This document shows, one piece after another, positions 8,128 to 16,031 of a DNA stretch of 16,031 nucleotides. The notes beneath the pieces were generated by a model. The model worked only from the letters and a program-made list of their open reading frames with translations, was not told the DNA's origin and did not search any database. The stretch is from NCBI GenBank assembly GCA_024280135.1, contig JAJRQS010000011.1, positions 1-16,031 on the forward strand, written 5' to 3'. The DNA comes from Bacteroidota bacterium (GTDB lineage: Bacteria > Bacteroidota > Bacteroidia > Chitinophagales > Saprospiraceae). The first letter of the stretch is position 1. Every line of letters begins with the position of its first letter. The translations under genes and the position numbers were made by a program.

Positions 8128-8157
8128 AAAAAAAGGTCGGGCTAAAAAGCCCGACCT
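8128..8157 (-). terminator. Intrinsic terminator of the dcw operon (after ftsZ)
   Basis: On the minus strand a perfect 10-bp stem AGGTCGGGCT / AGCCCGACCT with a TTTT loop is followed by six further Ts (8133 down to 8128). It lies about 147 bp past the ftsZ stop and is the first strong terminator downstream of murE-ftsZ, so it should end the dcw transcript. Confidence 0.92.
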
Positions 8158-8238
8158 ATAGAATCCGCAAATCACTAACCATTGATCTTCACTAACTAAA
8201 CTTATCACGAATTCTTCATGTAATCAGCAGTCGGTACA

Positions 8239-8283
8239 CCTTATTATGCGCTAGCCGTCAAAAGCGGCCAGTCCATAATGAGG
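8239..8283 (-). other. 45-nt long stem-loop in the 3' untranslated region of ftsZ
   Basis: On the transcribed (minus) strand, 10-nt arms CCTCATTATG and CATAATAAGG pair at 9 of 10 positions. A symmetric 2x2 internal loop (GA/CG) follows, then 7-bp inner arms CTGGCCG / CGGCTAG (one G-U pair) closing a 7-nt loop CTTTTGA. It begins 21 bp after the ftsZ stop. There is no T-run behind it, so it is not itself a terminator. It may act as a 3'-end stabiliser, processing site or protein-binding element. Confidence 0.6.
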
Positions 8284-8303
8284 CTGGTAAATACCTAATA
8301 TCA

Positions 8304-9683
8304 TTAATCTACTTCCTTGTGGATGTATGCATTATTTGACCTCGTATCCAAATGGCGATCAGCAGTCACACCCCAGTCTGACATTTCATCATCCAAATTG
8401 ATTTCGTCCAATAAAATTCTTCTACGTTTGTATGCAGGCATGCTTTCCATTTCTGCAAGAGTCTGACGAGAATCTAATTTACTAGGATTATTTTGCTTCA
8501 ACAAAGCAGCTTTACGTCTGCGTTCTTCATCCATACGTTTTTCACGCATTTCCAATTCTAATTCATTTTGCGAAAGTAAATCTTCTTGAAAGAAAGAAGT
8601 TCTTTTGGATTCAAACTCAAAAGTATTTTTACTCCCCGAACCCACTGACAACGCTTCATCAATAGAAACAGATTCATCCAAACTTACAGTATGGCGATTA
8701 TTTCTTTTAGGCTGAGAGAGGTCACTCGCATACTCAAATCCAGTTGCAATAATCGTAATAGCAATTTCATCACGCATAGCTGCATCATGACAGTTACCCC
8801 AAATTACATTGGTACCATTACCCACTTCTTGATTGATGAAGTCCGTAATCTTCTTGATTTCCATCATAGTCGCTTCCTTGCGTCCATAAGAGATTTGCAT
8901 CAAAATATTAGTTGCTCCTTGAATATCATTCTCTTCCAATAGAGGAGAGTTTAAGGCAGCTTCAATGGCTTCCATAGCACGATTATCGCCTTCTGCTTTA
9001 CCCGTACCCATGACCGCCTTACCGCTATTTCTCATGACTGTGTTTACGTCTTCAAAATCAACGTTTACATAACCCGGAATAGTGATAATTTCAGCAATAC
9101 CTTTCGCTGCAGTTGTTAAGATATTATCTGCTTTCGCAAAAGCTTCATTTAATCCTAAGTCACTATAAATTTCCATTAGTTTATCATTGGAAATTACCAC
9201 TAAGGTATCGACATTATCCCGTAATTCTTTTAGACCCTCCATGGCAAACTTCTTACGTTTACCTCCTTCAAATCCAAAAGGAATCGTTACAATACCGACT
9301 GTAAGGATGTCCATTTCTTGCGCAAGCTTGGCAATAACGGGAGCTGCTCCTGTACCTGTACCCCCACCCATTCCGGCAGTGATAAACAACATTTTAGTGT
9401 TGTCTTCCAAATACATTTTTATCTCCTCAATAGACTCTTCACAAGCTTTCTTACCAATCTCTGGTTTAGAACCCGCTCCACGTCCTTCCGTAAGGTTTGG
9501 ACCTAATTGGATCTTGTTAGGGATAGGGCTAATTTCTAATACTTGCGCATCTGTATTACAAAGGATAAAGTCCACTCCGTGGATACCTTGCTCGTACATA
9601 TAGTTTACAGCATTGCCGCCTCCGCCACCGACTCCGATGACTTTTATAATTGATTTTTCACTTTTAGGAATTTCAAATTTCAT
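8304..9683 (-). CDS. ftsZ: Cell division GTPase FtsZ
   Basis: FtsZ is the tubulin homologue that polymerises into the cytoplasmic Z-ring and recruits the divisome. This 459-aa protein shows the N-terminal nucleotide-binding loop IGVGGGGGNAVN (16-27), the tubulin signature GGGTGTG (106-112), and the T7 synergy loop NVDFEDV (207-213), whose Asp209 and Asp212 complete the GTPase site of the neighbouring subunit. The GTPase core and C-terminal half end near residue 320. The linker includes a strongly charged, probably helical stretch NELELEMREKRMDEERRRKA (about 380-400), followed by PAYKRRRILLDE and a short conserved-type tail ending YIHKEVD, expected to bind FtsA. It is the last gene of the cluster, 63 bp after ftsA, with its own 3' hairpin and terminator. 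The start is set by the conserved MKFEIPKSEKSIIKVIGVGG beginning. Confidence 0.98.
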   Translation of the reverse strand: MKFEIPKSEKSIIKVIGVGGGGGNAVNYMYEQGIHGVDFILCNTDAQVLEISPIPNKIQLGPNLTEGRGAGSKPEIGKKACEESIEEIKMYLEDNTKMLFITAGMGGGTGTGAAPVIAKLAQEMDILTVGIVTIPFGFEGGKRKKFAMEGLKELRDNVDTLVVISNDKLMEIYSDLGLNEAFAKADNILTTAAKGIAEIITIPGYVNVDFEDVNTVMRNSGKAVMGTGKAEGDNRAMEAIEAALNSPLLEENDIQGATNILMQISYGRKEATMMEIKKITDFINQEVGNGTNVIWGNCHDAAMRDEIAITIIATGFEYASDLSQPKRNNRHTVSLDESVSIDEALSVGSGSKNTFEFESKRTSFFQEDLLSQNELELEMREKRMDEERRRKAALLKQNNPSKLDSRQTLAEMESMPAYKRRRILLDEINLDDEMSDWGVTADRHLDTRSNNAYIHKEVD

Positions 9684-9746
9684 GATTAGTTAGTTTAGTG
9701 TTTGAACAAATTCAGTTAATGCGGATTGAATTTTGTCACCGGGTGA

Positions 9747-11072
9747 TTAAATGTGTAAGTCGGGTTCTACCTCAAACCATTTTTTGGTTTTCTTAAATAC
9801 TCTATCCAAGAAAGAAGTCTTTTCTTCAACTGTCGTTTCTTCTTCCAAAACAACTTCTTCTTCCTTCTTGCTTGGCGTATCAGTCGGTACTTCACCATTT
9901 TCAATACCATTCAACAACAGTCCCACGCTTGTAGCATAAATAGGACTTGCCAAACCTTCCGCATATCCATGTGCAAAACGATCACGTGGCACTCCAATAC
10001 GACAGACAAAAGATGTATGGTACTCAACTAACTTATCTAAGTGATTCAATAAAGCACCACCGCCAGTAATAACAATACCAGCAATCAATCCTCTTTCAAA
10101 ACCACTACGCTTCACTTCCCAAAGAACAAAATCAAAAATTTCTTCTACTCTCGCCTGAATAATCAACGCAAGATTTCTTTCAGAAATTTCTTTGTGTCCT
10201 CTGTCATTAATACCATTAATAGAAATGATTCGATTATCATAAATTTCATCTGCTAAAGCAGAACCAAATTTTACTTTTAATTTTTCAGCATTCTTTTTGG
10301 TCACATGACATCCTTCAGCGATATCATCCGTGATAGCGTTGCCGCCAAAAGGAATGACAGCCGTATGGCGAATGATTCCATCCTTAAAAATACTTAAATC
10401 CGTAGTACCCCCTCCTATATCAACAAGGGCTACACCTGCTTCCTTCTCTTCATCAGAAAGCACCGCATGAGCAGAAGCGATTGGCTCCAAAGTCAGGTCA
10501 ACTGCTTTGAGGCCTGCCCGCTCCACACAACGAAAGATGTTGGATGAAGCGGACGTCTGCCCTGTAATGATGTGGAAGTTAGCTTCCAACCGTACGCCAG
10601 ACATCCCAATAGGATCAATGATCCCTTGTTCTGAATCTATCGTAAATTCCTGAGGAATTACATGCAATATTTTGTCTCCGGGCGGTAAAACCAGTTTGTG
10701 CATGTCGGAAATCAACTTCTTAATATCAGCTTCGCTGATCTCATCATGGTTATTATCTCTTGTCAAAAGTCCTCTGTGTTGACGACTCTTGATATGCTGG
10801 CCTGCAATTCCTACATGCACTGTAGAAAATTTTTCGCCAGCTGCTGTTTCAGCAATTTCAATAGCGCTTTTAATGGCGCTCACTGTTTTTTCAATATTAG
10901 AAACGACTCCACGATTCACTCCAGTAGAAGCGACTTTGCCAATTCCTAATACTTCTAATTTTCCAAATTCATCTTGACGACCTGCAATCGCACAGATCTT
11001 TGTCGTACCGATGTCAATGGCAACCGTTAACGGTCTTTGTGTAGGTTGAACTTGTTTTTCAATTTGTTCCAT
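9747..11072 (-). CDS. ftsA: Cell division protein FtsA (actin-like Z-ring membrane anchor)
   Basis: FtsA tethers FtsZ filaments to the inner membrane and links them to septal wall synthesis. The 441-aa protein has the actin-family ATPase motifs: phosphate 1 AIDIGTTK (18-25), phosphate 2 DIGGGTTDLS (218-227) and adenosine motif GIVITGGGALL (332-342). The SHS2/1C subdomain lies between phosphate 1 and 2. After an acidic Glu/Thr-rich linker (about 398-418) the last 22 residues, with FLDRVFKKTKKWF, form a basic amphipathic helix typical of the membrane-targeting sequence. It sits 30 bp after ftsQ and 63 bp before ftsZ, the usual order. Confidence 0.97.
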   Translation of the reverse strand: MEQIEKQVQPTQRPLTVAIDIGTTKICAIAGRQDEFGKLEVLGIGKVASTGVNRGVVSNIEKTVSAIKSAIEIAETAAGEKFSTVHVGIAGQHIKSRQHRGLLTRDNNHDEISEADIKKLISDMHKLVLPPGDKILHVIPQEFTIDSEQGIIDPIGMSGVRLEANFHIITGQTSASSNIFRCVERAGLKAVDLTLEPIASAHAVLSDEEKEAGVALVDIGGGTTDLSIFKDGIIRHTAVIPFGGNAITDDIAEGCHVTKKNAEKLKVKFGSALADEIYDNRIISINGINDRGHKEISERNLALIIQARVEEIFDFVLWEVKRSGFERGLIAGIVITGGGALLNHLDKLVEYHTSFVCRIGVPRDRFAHGYAEGLASPIYATSVGLLLNGIENGEVPTDTPSKKEEEVVLEEETTVEEKTSFLDRVFKKTKKWFEVEPDLHI

Positions 11073-11102
11073 AGAAAATAATTTTATGTAATTTATTAGC
11101 GT

Positions 11103-11885
11103 TTACCAGCGCTTACAAACTACTTGGTTAGTGAATTTTAAATTAATGGTTTGATATTTTCTCCATCCTTCACGAGGCATTCCCTCCTTATAAAAGATGA
11201 GTAGTTTTTCAAATTTTTTGACCATTTGGTCAGTTGTTCCTAAGATGATTGATGTTTTCCCAAACTCGGGACTCAACACCAAATCACCCGATTTATGCAC
11301 TGATATTTGTGATACTAATGCATCTATTACTTTATTCTTCTTTAAGAATTTCGCTAATAATAAAACATCATGCAAAGGGTTATTCGACCCTTGAAACTCT
11401 TTATAATATGCTGGCAAATAACCCGTTGCAACCGGGACTCTTGCCGTTGCGTATTTAGAAGTCGGTATTTTAATCCCTTCCGCATCCAAATAATAATTCA
11501 TTCCATTATTATCAATAATTCGCAGTATTGGTTGACGTTGTTTAATCTTAATATGTACTTTATTATCTGCATCAATCCAGACTTCAGCATTTTTAACGAA
11601 AGGATCTTCTTCTAAAACACGCTCCATTCTATCCAGACGAACTTGATTCAAATCCATTCCGTCTATTTCCTCGACGAAGCTATTTTGAATGACACGCTTC
11701 ACATCTCTTTCCATAATCAAGAAACCTCCCTTCTCCCCTAGTGCCTGAATCTCCACGACTAATTCGGTCGTCCGGCTATGCCCTTTAAAACGTGCCGCAG
11801 CCATGGCTACCACTAGCATAAAGCCAGCTCCCAGCATCCAATAGGTCTTGCGTAATTGTTCGTTTATTTTATTTAATCCTTTCAT
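11103..11885 (-). CDS. ftsQ: Cell division protein FtsQ / DivIB
   Basis: FtsQ is a bitopic divisome protein that joins cytoplasmic Z-ring components to the periplasmic FtsL/FtsB and septal synthase complex. The 260-aa protein has a short cytoplasmic N-terminus, one membrane segment (about residues 14-32, TYWMLGAGFMLVVAMAAARF), a POTRA domain (about 41-116, with FLIMERDVKRVIQ and DPFVKNAEVWIDADNKVHIKIKQRQPI) and a beta domain with YYLDAEGIKIPTS. Sequence identity in this family is low, so the call rests on topology, POTRA pattern and position. It starts 1 bp after murG, where Bacteroidota normally carry murC. Confidence 0.92.
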   Translation of the reverse strand: MKGLNKINEQLRKTYWMLGAGFMLVVAMAAARFKGHSRTTELVVEIQALGEKGGFLIMERDVKRVIQNSFVEEIDGMDLNQVRLDRMERVLEEDPFVKNAEVWIDADNKVHIKIKQRQPILRIIDNNGMNYYLDAEGIKIPTSKYATARVPVATGYLPAYYKEFQGSNNPLHDVLLLAKFLKKNKVIDALVSQISVHKSGDLVLSPEFGKTSIILGTTDQMVKKFEKLLIFYKEGMPREGWRKYQTINLKFTNQVVCKRW

Positions 11886-11886
11886 C

Positions 11887-12987
11887 TTAAGCTTGTGATT
11901 TATGAACCACGTCTATTATTATTTTTGCAATTTCCATATCAGCATTGGGTTTAGCCATTGCTAGAAGGTTTGTTTGTAGCTGATTTCTTTTTTCATTATC
12001 ATCCAACAATGCCACCGTTTCTGTCCACATTTTTTCTACTGCTTCTACGTCTTTGACCATCAAAGCTGCATTTTTACTTTCCAGTGCTTTTGCATTTGTT
12101 GTTTGGTGATCTTCCGCCACATTTGGAGAAGGCACCAAAACAGCAGGCACACCAGCCACTGTTAATTCTGAAATGGTCAAAGCGCCTGCACGACAAACAG
12201 CTACATCCGCCACTGCATAAGCCAAATCCATCTTATCAATAAAAACCATTGCTTTTACATTTGGTAATTGAGCTGTCGGACAATTTCCAAAAGTATCTTT
12301 GTACAACCGCCCCATCTGCCATATCACTTCCACATCAGGTCTTGCTTCAATCAATTCCTTCGCTGCATCCATTGCTTGGTTAATCGTTCTAGCTCCTAAG
12401 CTACCCCCCATCACCAAAATGGTTTTCTTATTCATATTTAAGCCAAAATGCGCTTTCGCAATAGCTTTATCTTTTTCTTCTTGCAAGTCTTTTCTTACTG
12501 GATTACCCGTTAAGACAAGCTTTCCTTTCGGAAAAAATTTATCAAGTCCATCATACGCCACACAAATCGCAGAAGCTTTTTTTGCCAGTAAGCGATTCGT
12601 CACTCCTGCGTAAGAATTTTGCTCCTGCAAGACTGTTGGAATACCCAGTTTATTGGCCATTTTCAATGCCGGCCCACTCGCATACCCTCCTGTACCTACT
12701 GCCACATCTGGTTGAAAATCTTTAATGATTCTTCTAACTTTCATTAAAGACCTGACCAATTTAAAAGGGAAGGCTAAATTCTTCAAAGTCATCTTGCGAT
12801 GAAAACCTGCAATCGGTAAACCTTGAATTTTAAACCCAGCTTGAGGTACTTTTTCCATTTCAATTTTCCCCTCAGCCCCAACAAATAAAATGTCAATATC
12901 CGCATCGATCTTTTTCAATGCTTTGGCTATTGCTATAGCCGGAAATACATGTCCTCCTGTCCCACCACCTGATACAATTACTTTCAT
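11887..12987 (-). CDS. murG: UDP-GlcNAc:lipid I N-acetylglucosaminyltransferase MurG
   Basis: MurG transfers GlcNAc from UDP-GlcNAc to lipid I on the inner face of the cytoplasmic membrane, producing lipid II. The 366-aa GT-B fold protein shows the glycine-rich lipid I-side loop GGGTGGHVFPA (7-17), the QEQNSYAGVTNRLL segment (121-134), the second glycine loop GGSLGAR (194-200), and the UDP-sugar-binding region RAGALTISELTVAGVPAVLVP followed by AEDHQTTNA. Length is normal for the family. Its ATG overlaps the ftsW stop by four bases (ATGA), implying translational coupling. Confidence 0.98.
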   Translation of the reverse strand: MKVIVSGGGTGGHVFPAIAIAKALKKIDADIDILFVGAEGKIEMEKVPQAGFKIQGLPIAGFHRKMTLKNLAFPFKLVRSLMKVRRIIKDFQPDVAVGTGGYASGPALKMANKLGIPTVLQEQNSYAGVTNRLLAKKASAICVAYDGLDKFFPKGKLVLTGNPVRKDLQEEKDKAIAKAHFGLNMNKKTILVMGGSLGARTINQAMDAAKELIEARPDVEVIWQMGRLYKDTFGNCPTAQLPNVKAMVFIDKMDLAYAVADVAVCRAGALTISELTVAGVPAVLVPSPNVAEDHQTTNAKALESKNAALMVKDVEAVEKMWTETVALLDDNEKRNQLQTNLLAMAKPNADMEIAKIIIDVVHKSQA

Positions 12988-14159
12988 GAGCCCGGTTCTA
13001 TTTCCATATCAGGAATGGCATCTTTTGACGAAAGTCCCTCAATATATCTACTCACACTTAATATCATTCCGAAGGCTATTGCAGATACTAAAACGGAACT
13101 ACCTCCCATACTCACTAATGGTAGCGGCAATCCAGTAACAGGCATTAAATTTACTGATACTGCCATATTTGCCAACGCTTGTAACACAATCATAAAGCCC
13201 AACCCAACTGCTAGTATAGAACCAAACGCCTTTGGGCTCTTAGTCACTAGTCTAGCTATTCTAAACATCAACGCCACATAAAGCAACCAAATAAAAGTCG
13301 CACCCACTAAACCATACTCTTCCCCAATAATCGCATAAATAAAATCCGCATAAGAAGAAGGCAAAAAGTTTCGTTGCACACTGTTTCCAGGCCCTACTCC
13401 AAAATATTCTCCATTCGCTATCGCCATCTTACCTTGAATCACTTGGAAGTTATCTCCTTCACCCGTTACAAAAGACCTCATTCTTCTAACCCAAGTGCCG
13501 ACTCTTACATACTCTGGGAAGAAATTACCGATGGTCACCAAGAAGCTAAACAAAATAATTCCTCCAGTCATCAAAGCAACCAAAAAGCTCATTCTCACTC
13601 TCCCTACAAACATCATCCCCATTGCCGTTACAAACAGAATCATTGCCGTTGACAAATCCGATGGAGCAATTAATCCACAGATAACCAATACAGGAAAAAT
13701 GATAGGCAAAAACCCTTTCTGCAAATCTTTAATTGTTTCTTGACTAGTTGTAATGGCTCTTGCTACATAGACGACTAAAGCTATTTTTGCCAAATCTGAA
13801 GTCTGAAAAGTCAATCCAATGCCGGGCACTGCCAACCAACGCCTTGCAGAGTTTACATCCACACCCGCCGCCATCGTAATCACCAAAAGAGGTACACTTA
13901 TCAATAATAAATACGGCGCCATTTTCATATAAATCTGATATGGCATCGTATAGGCTGCATAGGCTACTATAAAGCCAAAAACCAATGTTGTCGAGTGCTT
14001 CAATAAGTAATACTCCGTATTACCCCCTTGATACCGGTACGCCAAAGTACCCGTTGCACTATACACAACAAGGATAGAAAATAAAGCTAACAAGAACATA
14101 ATCGTCCAAATTACTTTGTCTCCTTTTAGGTTACCTAATATATTTTTGACGCTCGCCAT
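12984..14159 (-). CDS. ftsW: Septal peptidoglycan glycosyltransferase FtsW (SEDS family)
   Basis: FtsW is the SEDS polymerase that, with its class B PBP partner FtsI, polymerises lipid II at the septum. The 391-aa membrane protein has about ten hydrophobic segments. SEDS signatures include the APSDLSTAMILFV region (usual form QPDLGT), GPGNS...PSSYADFIYAIIGEEYGLVGA in the large extracytoplasmic loop, and NMAVSVNLMPVTGLPLPLVSMGGSS near the C-terminus. RodA is the alternative, but the dcw position favours FtsW. The start ATG shares one base with the mraY stop (TAATG). In most Bacteroidota murD would lie between these genes. Confidence 0.96.
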   Translation of the reverse strand: MASVKNILGNLKGDKVIWTIMFLLALFSILVVYSATGTLAYRYQGGNTEYYLLKHSTTLVFGFIVAYAAYTMPYQIYMKMAPYLLLISVPLLVITMAAGVDVNSARRWLAVPGIGLTFQTSDLAKIALVVYVARAITTSQETIKDLQKGFLPIIFPVLVICGLIAPSDLSTAMILFVTAMGMMFVGRVRMSFLVALMTGGIILFSFLVTIGNFFPEYVRVGTWVRRMRSFVTGEGDNFQVIQGKMAIANGEYFGVGPGNSVQRNFLPSSYADFIYAIIGEEYGLVGATFIWLLYVALMFRIARLVTKSPKAFGSILAVGLGFMIVLQALANMAVSVNLMPVTGLPLPLVSMGGSSVLVSAIAFGMILSVSRYIEGLSSKDAIPDMEIEPGS

Positions 14160-15418
14160 TATCTAATTTTCAATGTCATTATGGTAACGATAGCCAATAA
14201 AATACCGACTATCCAAAAACGTGTTACTATTTTTATTTCTGGCATCCCCAACTTTTGATAGTGATGATGCAAAGGGGACATTCTAAAGATCCTACGTCCT
14301 TCCCCGTATTTTTTTCTTGAATATTTAAAGTAGCTCACTTGCAGCATTACTGAAAAGGTCTCGACCATCATCACTCCACTCAAAATGGGTAATAATAATT
14401 CCTTTCTTAATAAAATGGCCAAGGTTGCAATCACTCCCCCTATCATCAAACTTCCCGTATCGCCCATAAAAACAGCTGCCGGAAATGAGTTATGCCATAA
14501 AAATCCAATCGTTGCACCAAAGAATGCGGCAGCAAAAATGACTAATTCTGACGACCCCGGTAAGTACAGGATATTCAGATAATTAGCTGCTATTTTGTTA
14601 CTTGCCATATAGGCTAATACCGCTAAAACCAAGGCCATGATTGCCGAAAGACCCGTGGCCAAACCATCAAGGCCATCAGTCAGATTAGCGCTATTTGAAA
14701 CCCCTGTCACAATAAATATGACGATAGGTATAAAAACTAACCAAACTAATGACCGAGCTTGTGGTTCTCCCATGAACCCTAAAATCTTTGAATAATCTAT
14801 ATCGTATGCCTTAGTAAAAGGCACATTCGTCAAAGCCGCTTTTGCCCAAACAGAAGCAACTTCTTCTTCTCCATTATTATCTAATTGCTTTATTTCTTTT
14901 ACAACCTCGTACCCTTCTCTTTGGGCCAATTCAGGACTCATCCCGACCACAATATCATTACTGTTTAACATCGTCAAACCCACTATCAAACCTAAAACAA
15001 CTTGTCCTATTAATTTAAACTTTCCACTCAATCCTTTTTTATTCTTGCGAAAAACTTTGATATAATCATCTATAAAGCCGATTAAACCCAACCATACAAC
15101 TACTAATATCATTAATTGAATATAAGTGTTGCTCAAATTCGCCATCAACAATACAGGAACCAAAATAGCCATGATTATAATCAAGCCACCCATGGTTGGT
15201 GTACCTTCTTTTTCTTTTTGACCTGCTAGCCCTAGCTCCCTGACTGTTTCTCCAACTTGCATTTTGCGTAAGTGCTTAATGATACGCCCTCCAAAAGCCA
15301 TAGAAATCAATAAAGAAATGATCACTGCCATACTTGCTCTAAAGGAAATAAAGTGAAACAATCCCGCTCCAGGCAGATTGTACGCTTCATCCAAATATGT
15401 AAACAAGTAGTATAACAT
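14159..15418 (-). CDS. mraY: Phospho-N-acetylmuramoyl-pentapeptide transferase MraY
   Basis: MraY moves phospho-MurNAc-pentapeptide from UDP to undecaprenyl phosphate, giving lipid I in the inner membrane. The 419-aa polytopic protein shows Mg-binding and catalytic motifs: FIDDYIKV with the Asp pair 117-118, NLTDGLDGLATG (245-256), GDTGSL (319-324) and MSPLHHHYQKLG with three His (384-386). A hydrophilic insertion (about 152-212) makes it longer than the 360-aa E. coli enzyme; this extra loop is usual in Bacteroidota. It starts 3 bp after murE. Confidence 0.98.
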   Translation of the reverse strand: MLYYLFTYLDEAYNLPGAGLFHFISFRASMAVIISLLISMAFGGRIIKHLRKMQVGETVRELGLAGQKEKEGTPTMGGLIIIMAILVPVLLMANLSNTYIQLMILVVVWLGLIGFIDDYIKVFRKNKKGLSGKFKLIGQVVLGLIVGLTMLNSNDIVVGMSPELAQREGYEVVKEIKQLDNNGEEEVASVWAKAALTNVPFTKAYDIDYSKILGFMGEPQARSLVWLVFIPIVIFIVTGVSNSANLTDGLDGLATGLSAIMALVLAVLAYMASNKIAANYLNILYLPGSSELVIFAAAFFGATIGFLWHNSFPAAVFMGDTGSLMIGGVIATLAILLRKELLLPILSGVMMVETFSVMLQVSYFKYSRKKYGEGRRIFRMSPLHHHYQKLGMPEIKIVTRFWIVGILLAIVTIMTLKIR

Positions 15419-15421
15419 TTC

Positions 15422-16031
15422 TTAATTGTGTTTATTTGAAACCGTTAAAAATTCATTCAATAATGCTGCTTTGTCATCAAAAGGTAATTTCTTTCCTTTG
15501 ACTATTTGGTATTTTTCATGGCCTTTTCCTGCAACTAAAATAACGCCATTGTCTCCTGCTAATCGACAGGCAGTTTTGATGGCTGCTCCCCTATCTACGA
15601 TATCCAACACTTTTCCAATATGTTCATTATCAACACCTTCTATCATTTCTTGAATAATAACTTCAGGTTCTTCGCTTCTTGGATTATCACCCGTAAAAAT
15701 GGTCTGATAACTTTCAACTGCTGCCATTTTACCCATTACAGGTCTTTTCGTTTTATCTCTATCTCCACCACACCCTACAACTGTGTAAAGTTTTACATGA
15801 TCCTGTTTTATTTCATTGATTGTATCTAATACTTTCTGCAAAGCATCAGGTGTATGTGCATAATCAATAATACCCATTCGCTTACTATTTGGATCTATGA
15901 CTTTCTCAAAACGACCCGGTGCACCCGGTAAGCCACTCAACACTTGTAGTACTTCCATCTCCTCCTCCCCTAATAATAGGGCCACAGCAAAAGCTGTCAA
16001 CATATTATATGCATTAAACTGTCCAATCAAC
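15422..16031 (-). CDS. murE: UDP-MurNAc-tripeptide synthetase MurE, C-terminal part (N-terminus beyond window)
   Basis: Only the last 203 residues are in view; the frame stays open to the right edge, so no start should be assigned here. MurE is the cytoplasmic ATP-dependent ligase that adds the third amino acid to UDP-MurNAc-L-Ala-D-Glu. Visible motifs are GLPGAPGRFEKV, the ATP-domain IDYAHTPDAL, GCGGDRDKTKRPVMG, and the third-residue recognition motif DNPR in FTGDNPRSEEP, which marks meso-diaminopimelate-adding enzymes (lysine-adding enzymes differ there). GKGHEKYQ near the end is also typical. A Gram-negative A1-gamma-type peptidoglycan is therefore predicted. Confidence 0.96.
   Translation of the reverse strand, partial: LIGQFNAYNMLTAFAVALLLGEEEMEVLQVLSGLPGAPGRFEKVIDPNSKRMGIIDYAHTPDALQKVLDTINEIKQDHVKLYTVVGCGGDRDKTKRPVMGKMAAVESYQTIFTGDNPRSEEPEVIIQEMIEGVDNEHIGKVLDIVDRGAAIKTACRLAGDNGVILVAGKGHEKYQIVKGKKLPFDDKAALLNEFLTVSNKHN

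Larger units (their letters stand above)
7860..8303. other. 444-bp gene-free stretch between ftsZ and the beta-helix gene
   Basis: No coding region is supported here on either strand. From left to right it holds the putative promoter of the 484-aa gene (7892-7899), an AT-rich 8-bp inverted repeat AAAATTAC / GTAATTTT (7946-7953 and 7960-7967), an imperfect 50-bp inverted repeat (8001-8050), a CCTGC-rich inverted repeat (8062-8083), the intrinsic terminator of the dcw operon (8128-8157), and a long hairpin (8239-8283) in the 3' untranslated region of ftsZ. No tRNA or recognised small RNA is seen. Confidence 0.7.

Noticed and set aside
9187..9603. 138-aa open frame on the plus strand
   Set aside because: It lies fully antisense to the conserved GTPase core of ftsZ; its composition follows from the opposite strand.
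9736..9746. TCACCGGGTGA palindrome between ftsA and ftsZ
   Set aside because: It is short, leaves too little room for a hairpin loop, and sits directly after the ftsA stop; chance is the simplest reading.
15422..16030. murE beginning at a TTG at 16030
   Set aside because: That codon is an internal leucine of MurE; the essential N-terminal and most of the middle domain are outside the window, so this is a partial gene and not a short one.

Overview
The window is chromosomal DNA of a member of the Bacteroidota, moderately AT-rich. The evidence is: two secreted proteins with C-terminal type IX secretion (T9SS) sorting domains, a TonB-dependent receptor with an N-terminal carboxypeptidase-regulatory-like domain, TAnnTTTG-type -7 promoter boxes, starts without clear Shine-Dalgarno sequences, and a Bacteroidota-style MraY with a large insertion. 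I cannot fix the family from sequence reading alone; a Saprospiria- or Cytophagia-like marine lineage is only a guess.

Region 1 (1-6341) looks like a carbohydrate-uptake locus. On the minus strand, running off the left edge, is a bifunctional class II aldolase / short-chain dehydrogenase of the RhaEW type (L-rhamnulose-1-phosphate aldolase fused to lactaldehyde dehydrogenase). Divergent from it are a TonB-dependent outer-membrane receptor (1762-4614) and a T9SS-exported protein that is probably a beta-helix (4642-6264), closed by a strong intrinsic terminator (6311-6341). The 190-bp divergent gap holds a near-perfect LacI-type operator (1637-1652). It overlaps the -33 box of a canonical Bacteroidota promoter for the receptor and lies just upstream of the promoter of the aldolase gene. 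No SusD partner is present. The arrangement suggests a non-SusCD uptake locus for a rhamnose-containing (deoxyhexose) substrate.

Region 2 (6342-8303) holds a second T9SS-exported right-handed beta-helix protein on the minus strand (6405-7859) and a 444-bp gene-free stretch. That stretch contains its promoter, several inverted repeats, a 45-nt long hairpin just past ftsZ, and the intrinsic terminator of the division operon.

Region 3 (8304-16031, all minus strand) is the distal part of the division and cell wall (dcw) cluster. In transcription order it is murE (C-terminal part only), mraY, ftsW, murG, ftsQ, ftsA, ftsZ. The first junctions are very tight: a 3-nt gap, a 1-nt overlap, a 4-nt ATGA overlap and a 1-nt gap. 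Together these make meso-DAP-containing lipid-linked precursor (MurE, MraY, MurG), polymerise it at the septum (FtsW), and build the Z-ring and divisome (FtsQ, FtsA, FtsZ). The two other Mur ligases usually found here in Bacteroidota, murD (between mraY and ftsW) and murC (between murG and ftsQ), are both missing with no scar. This is the most notable departure from the usual layout.
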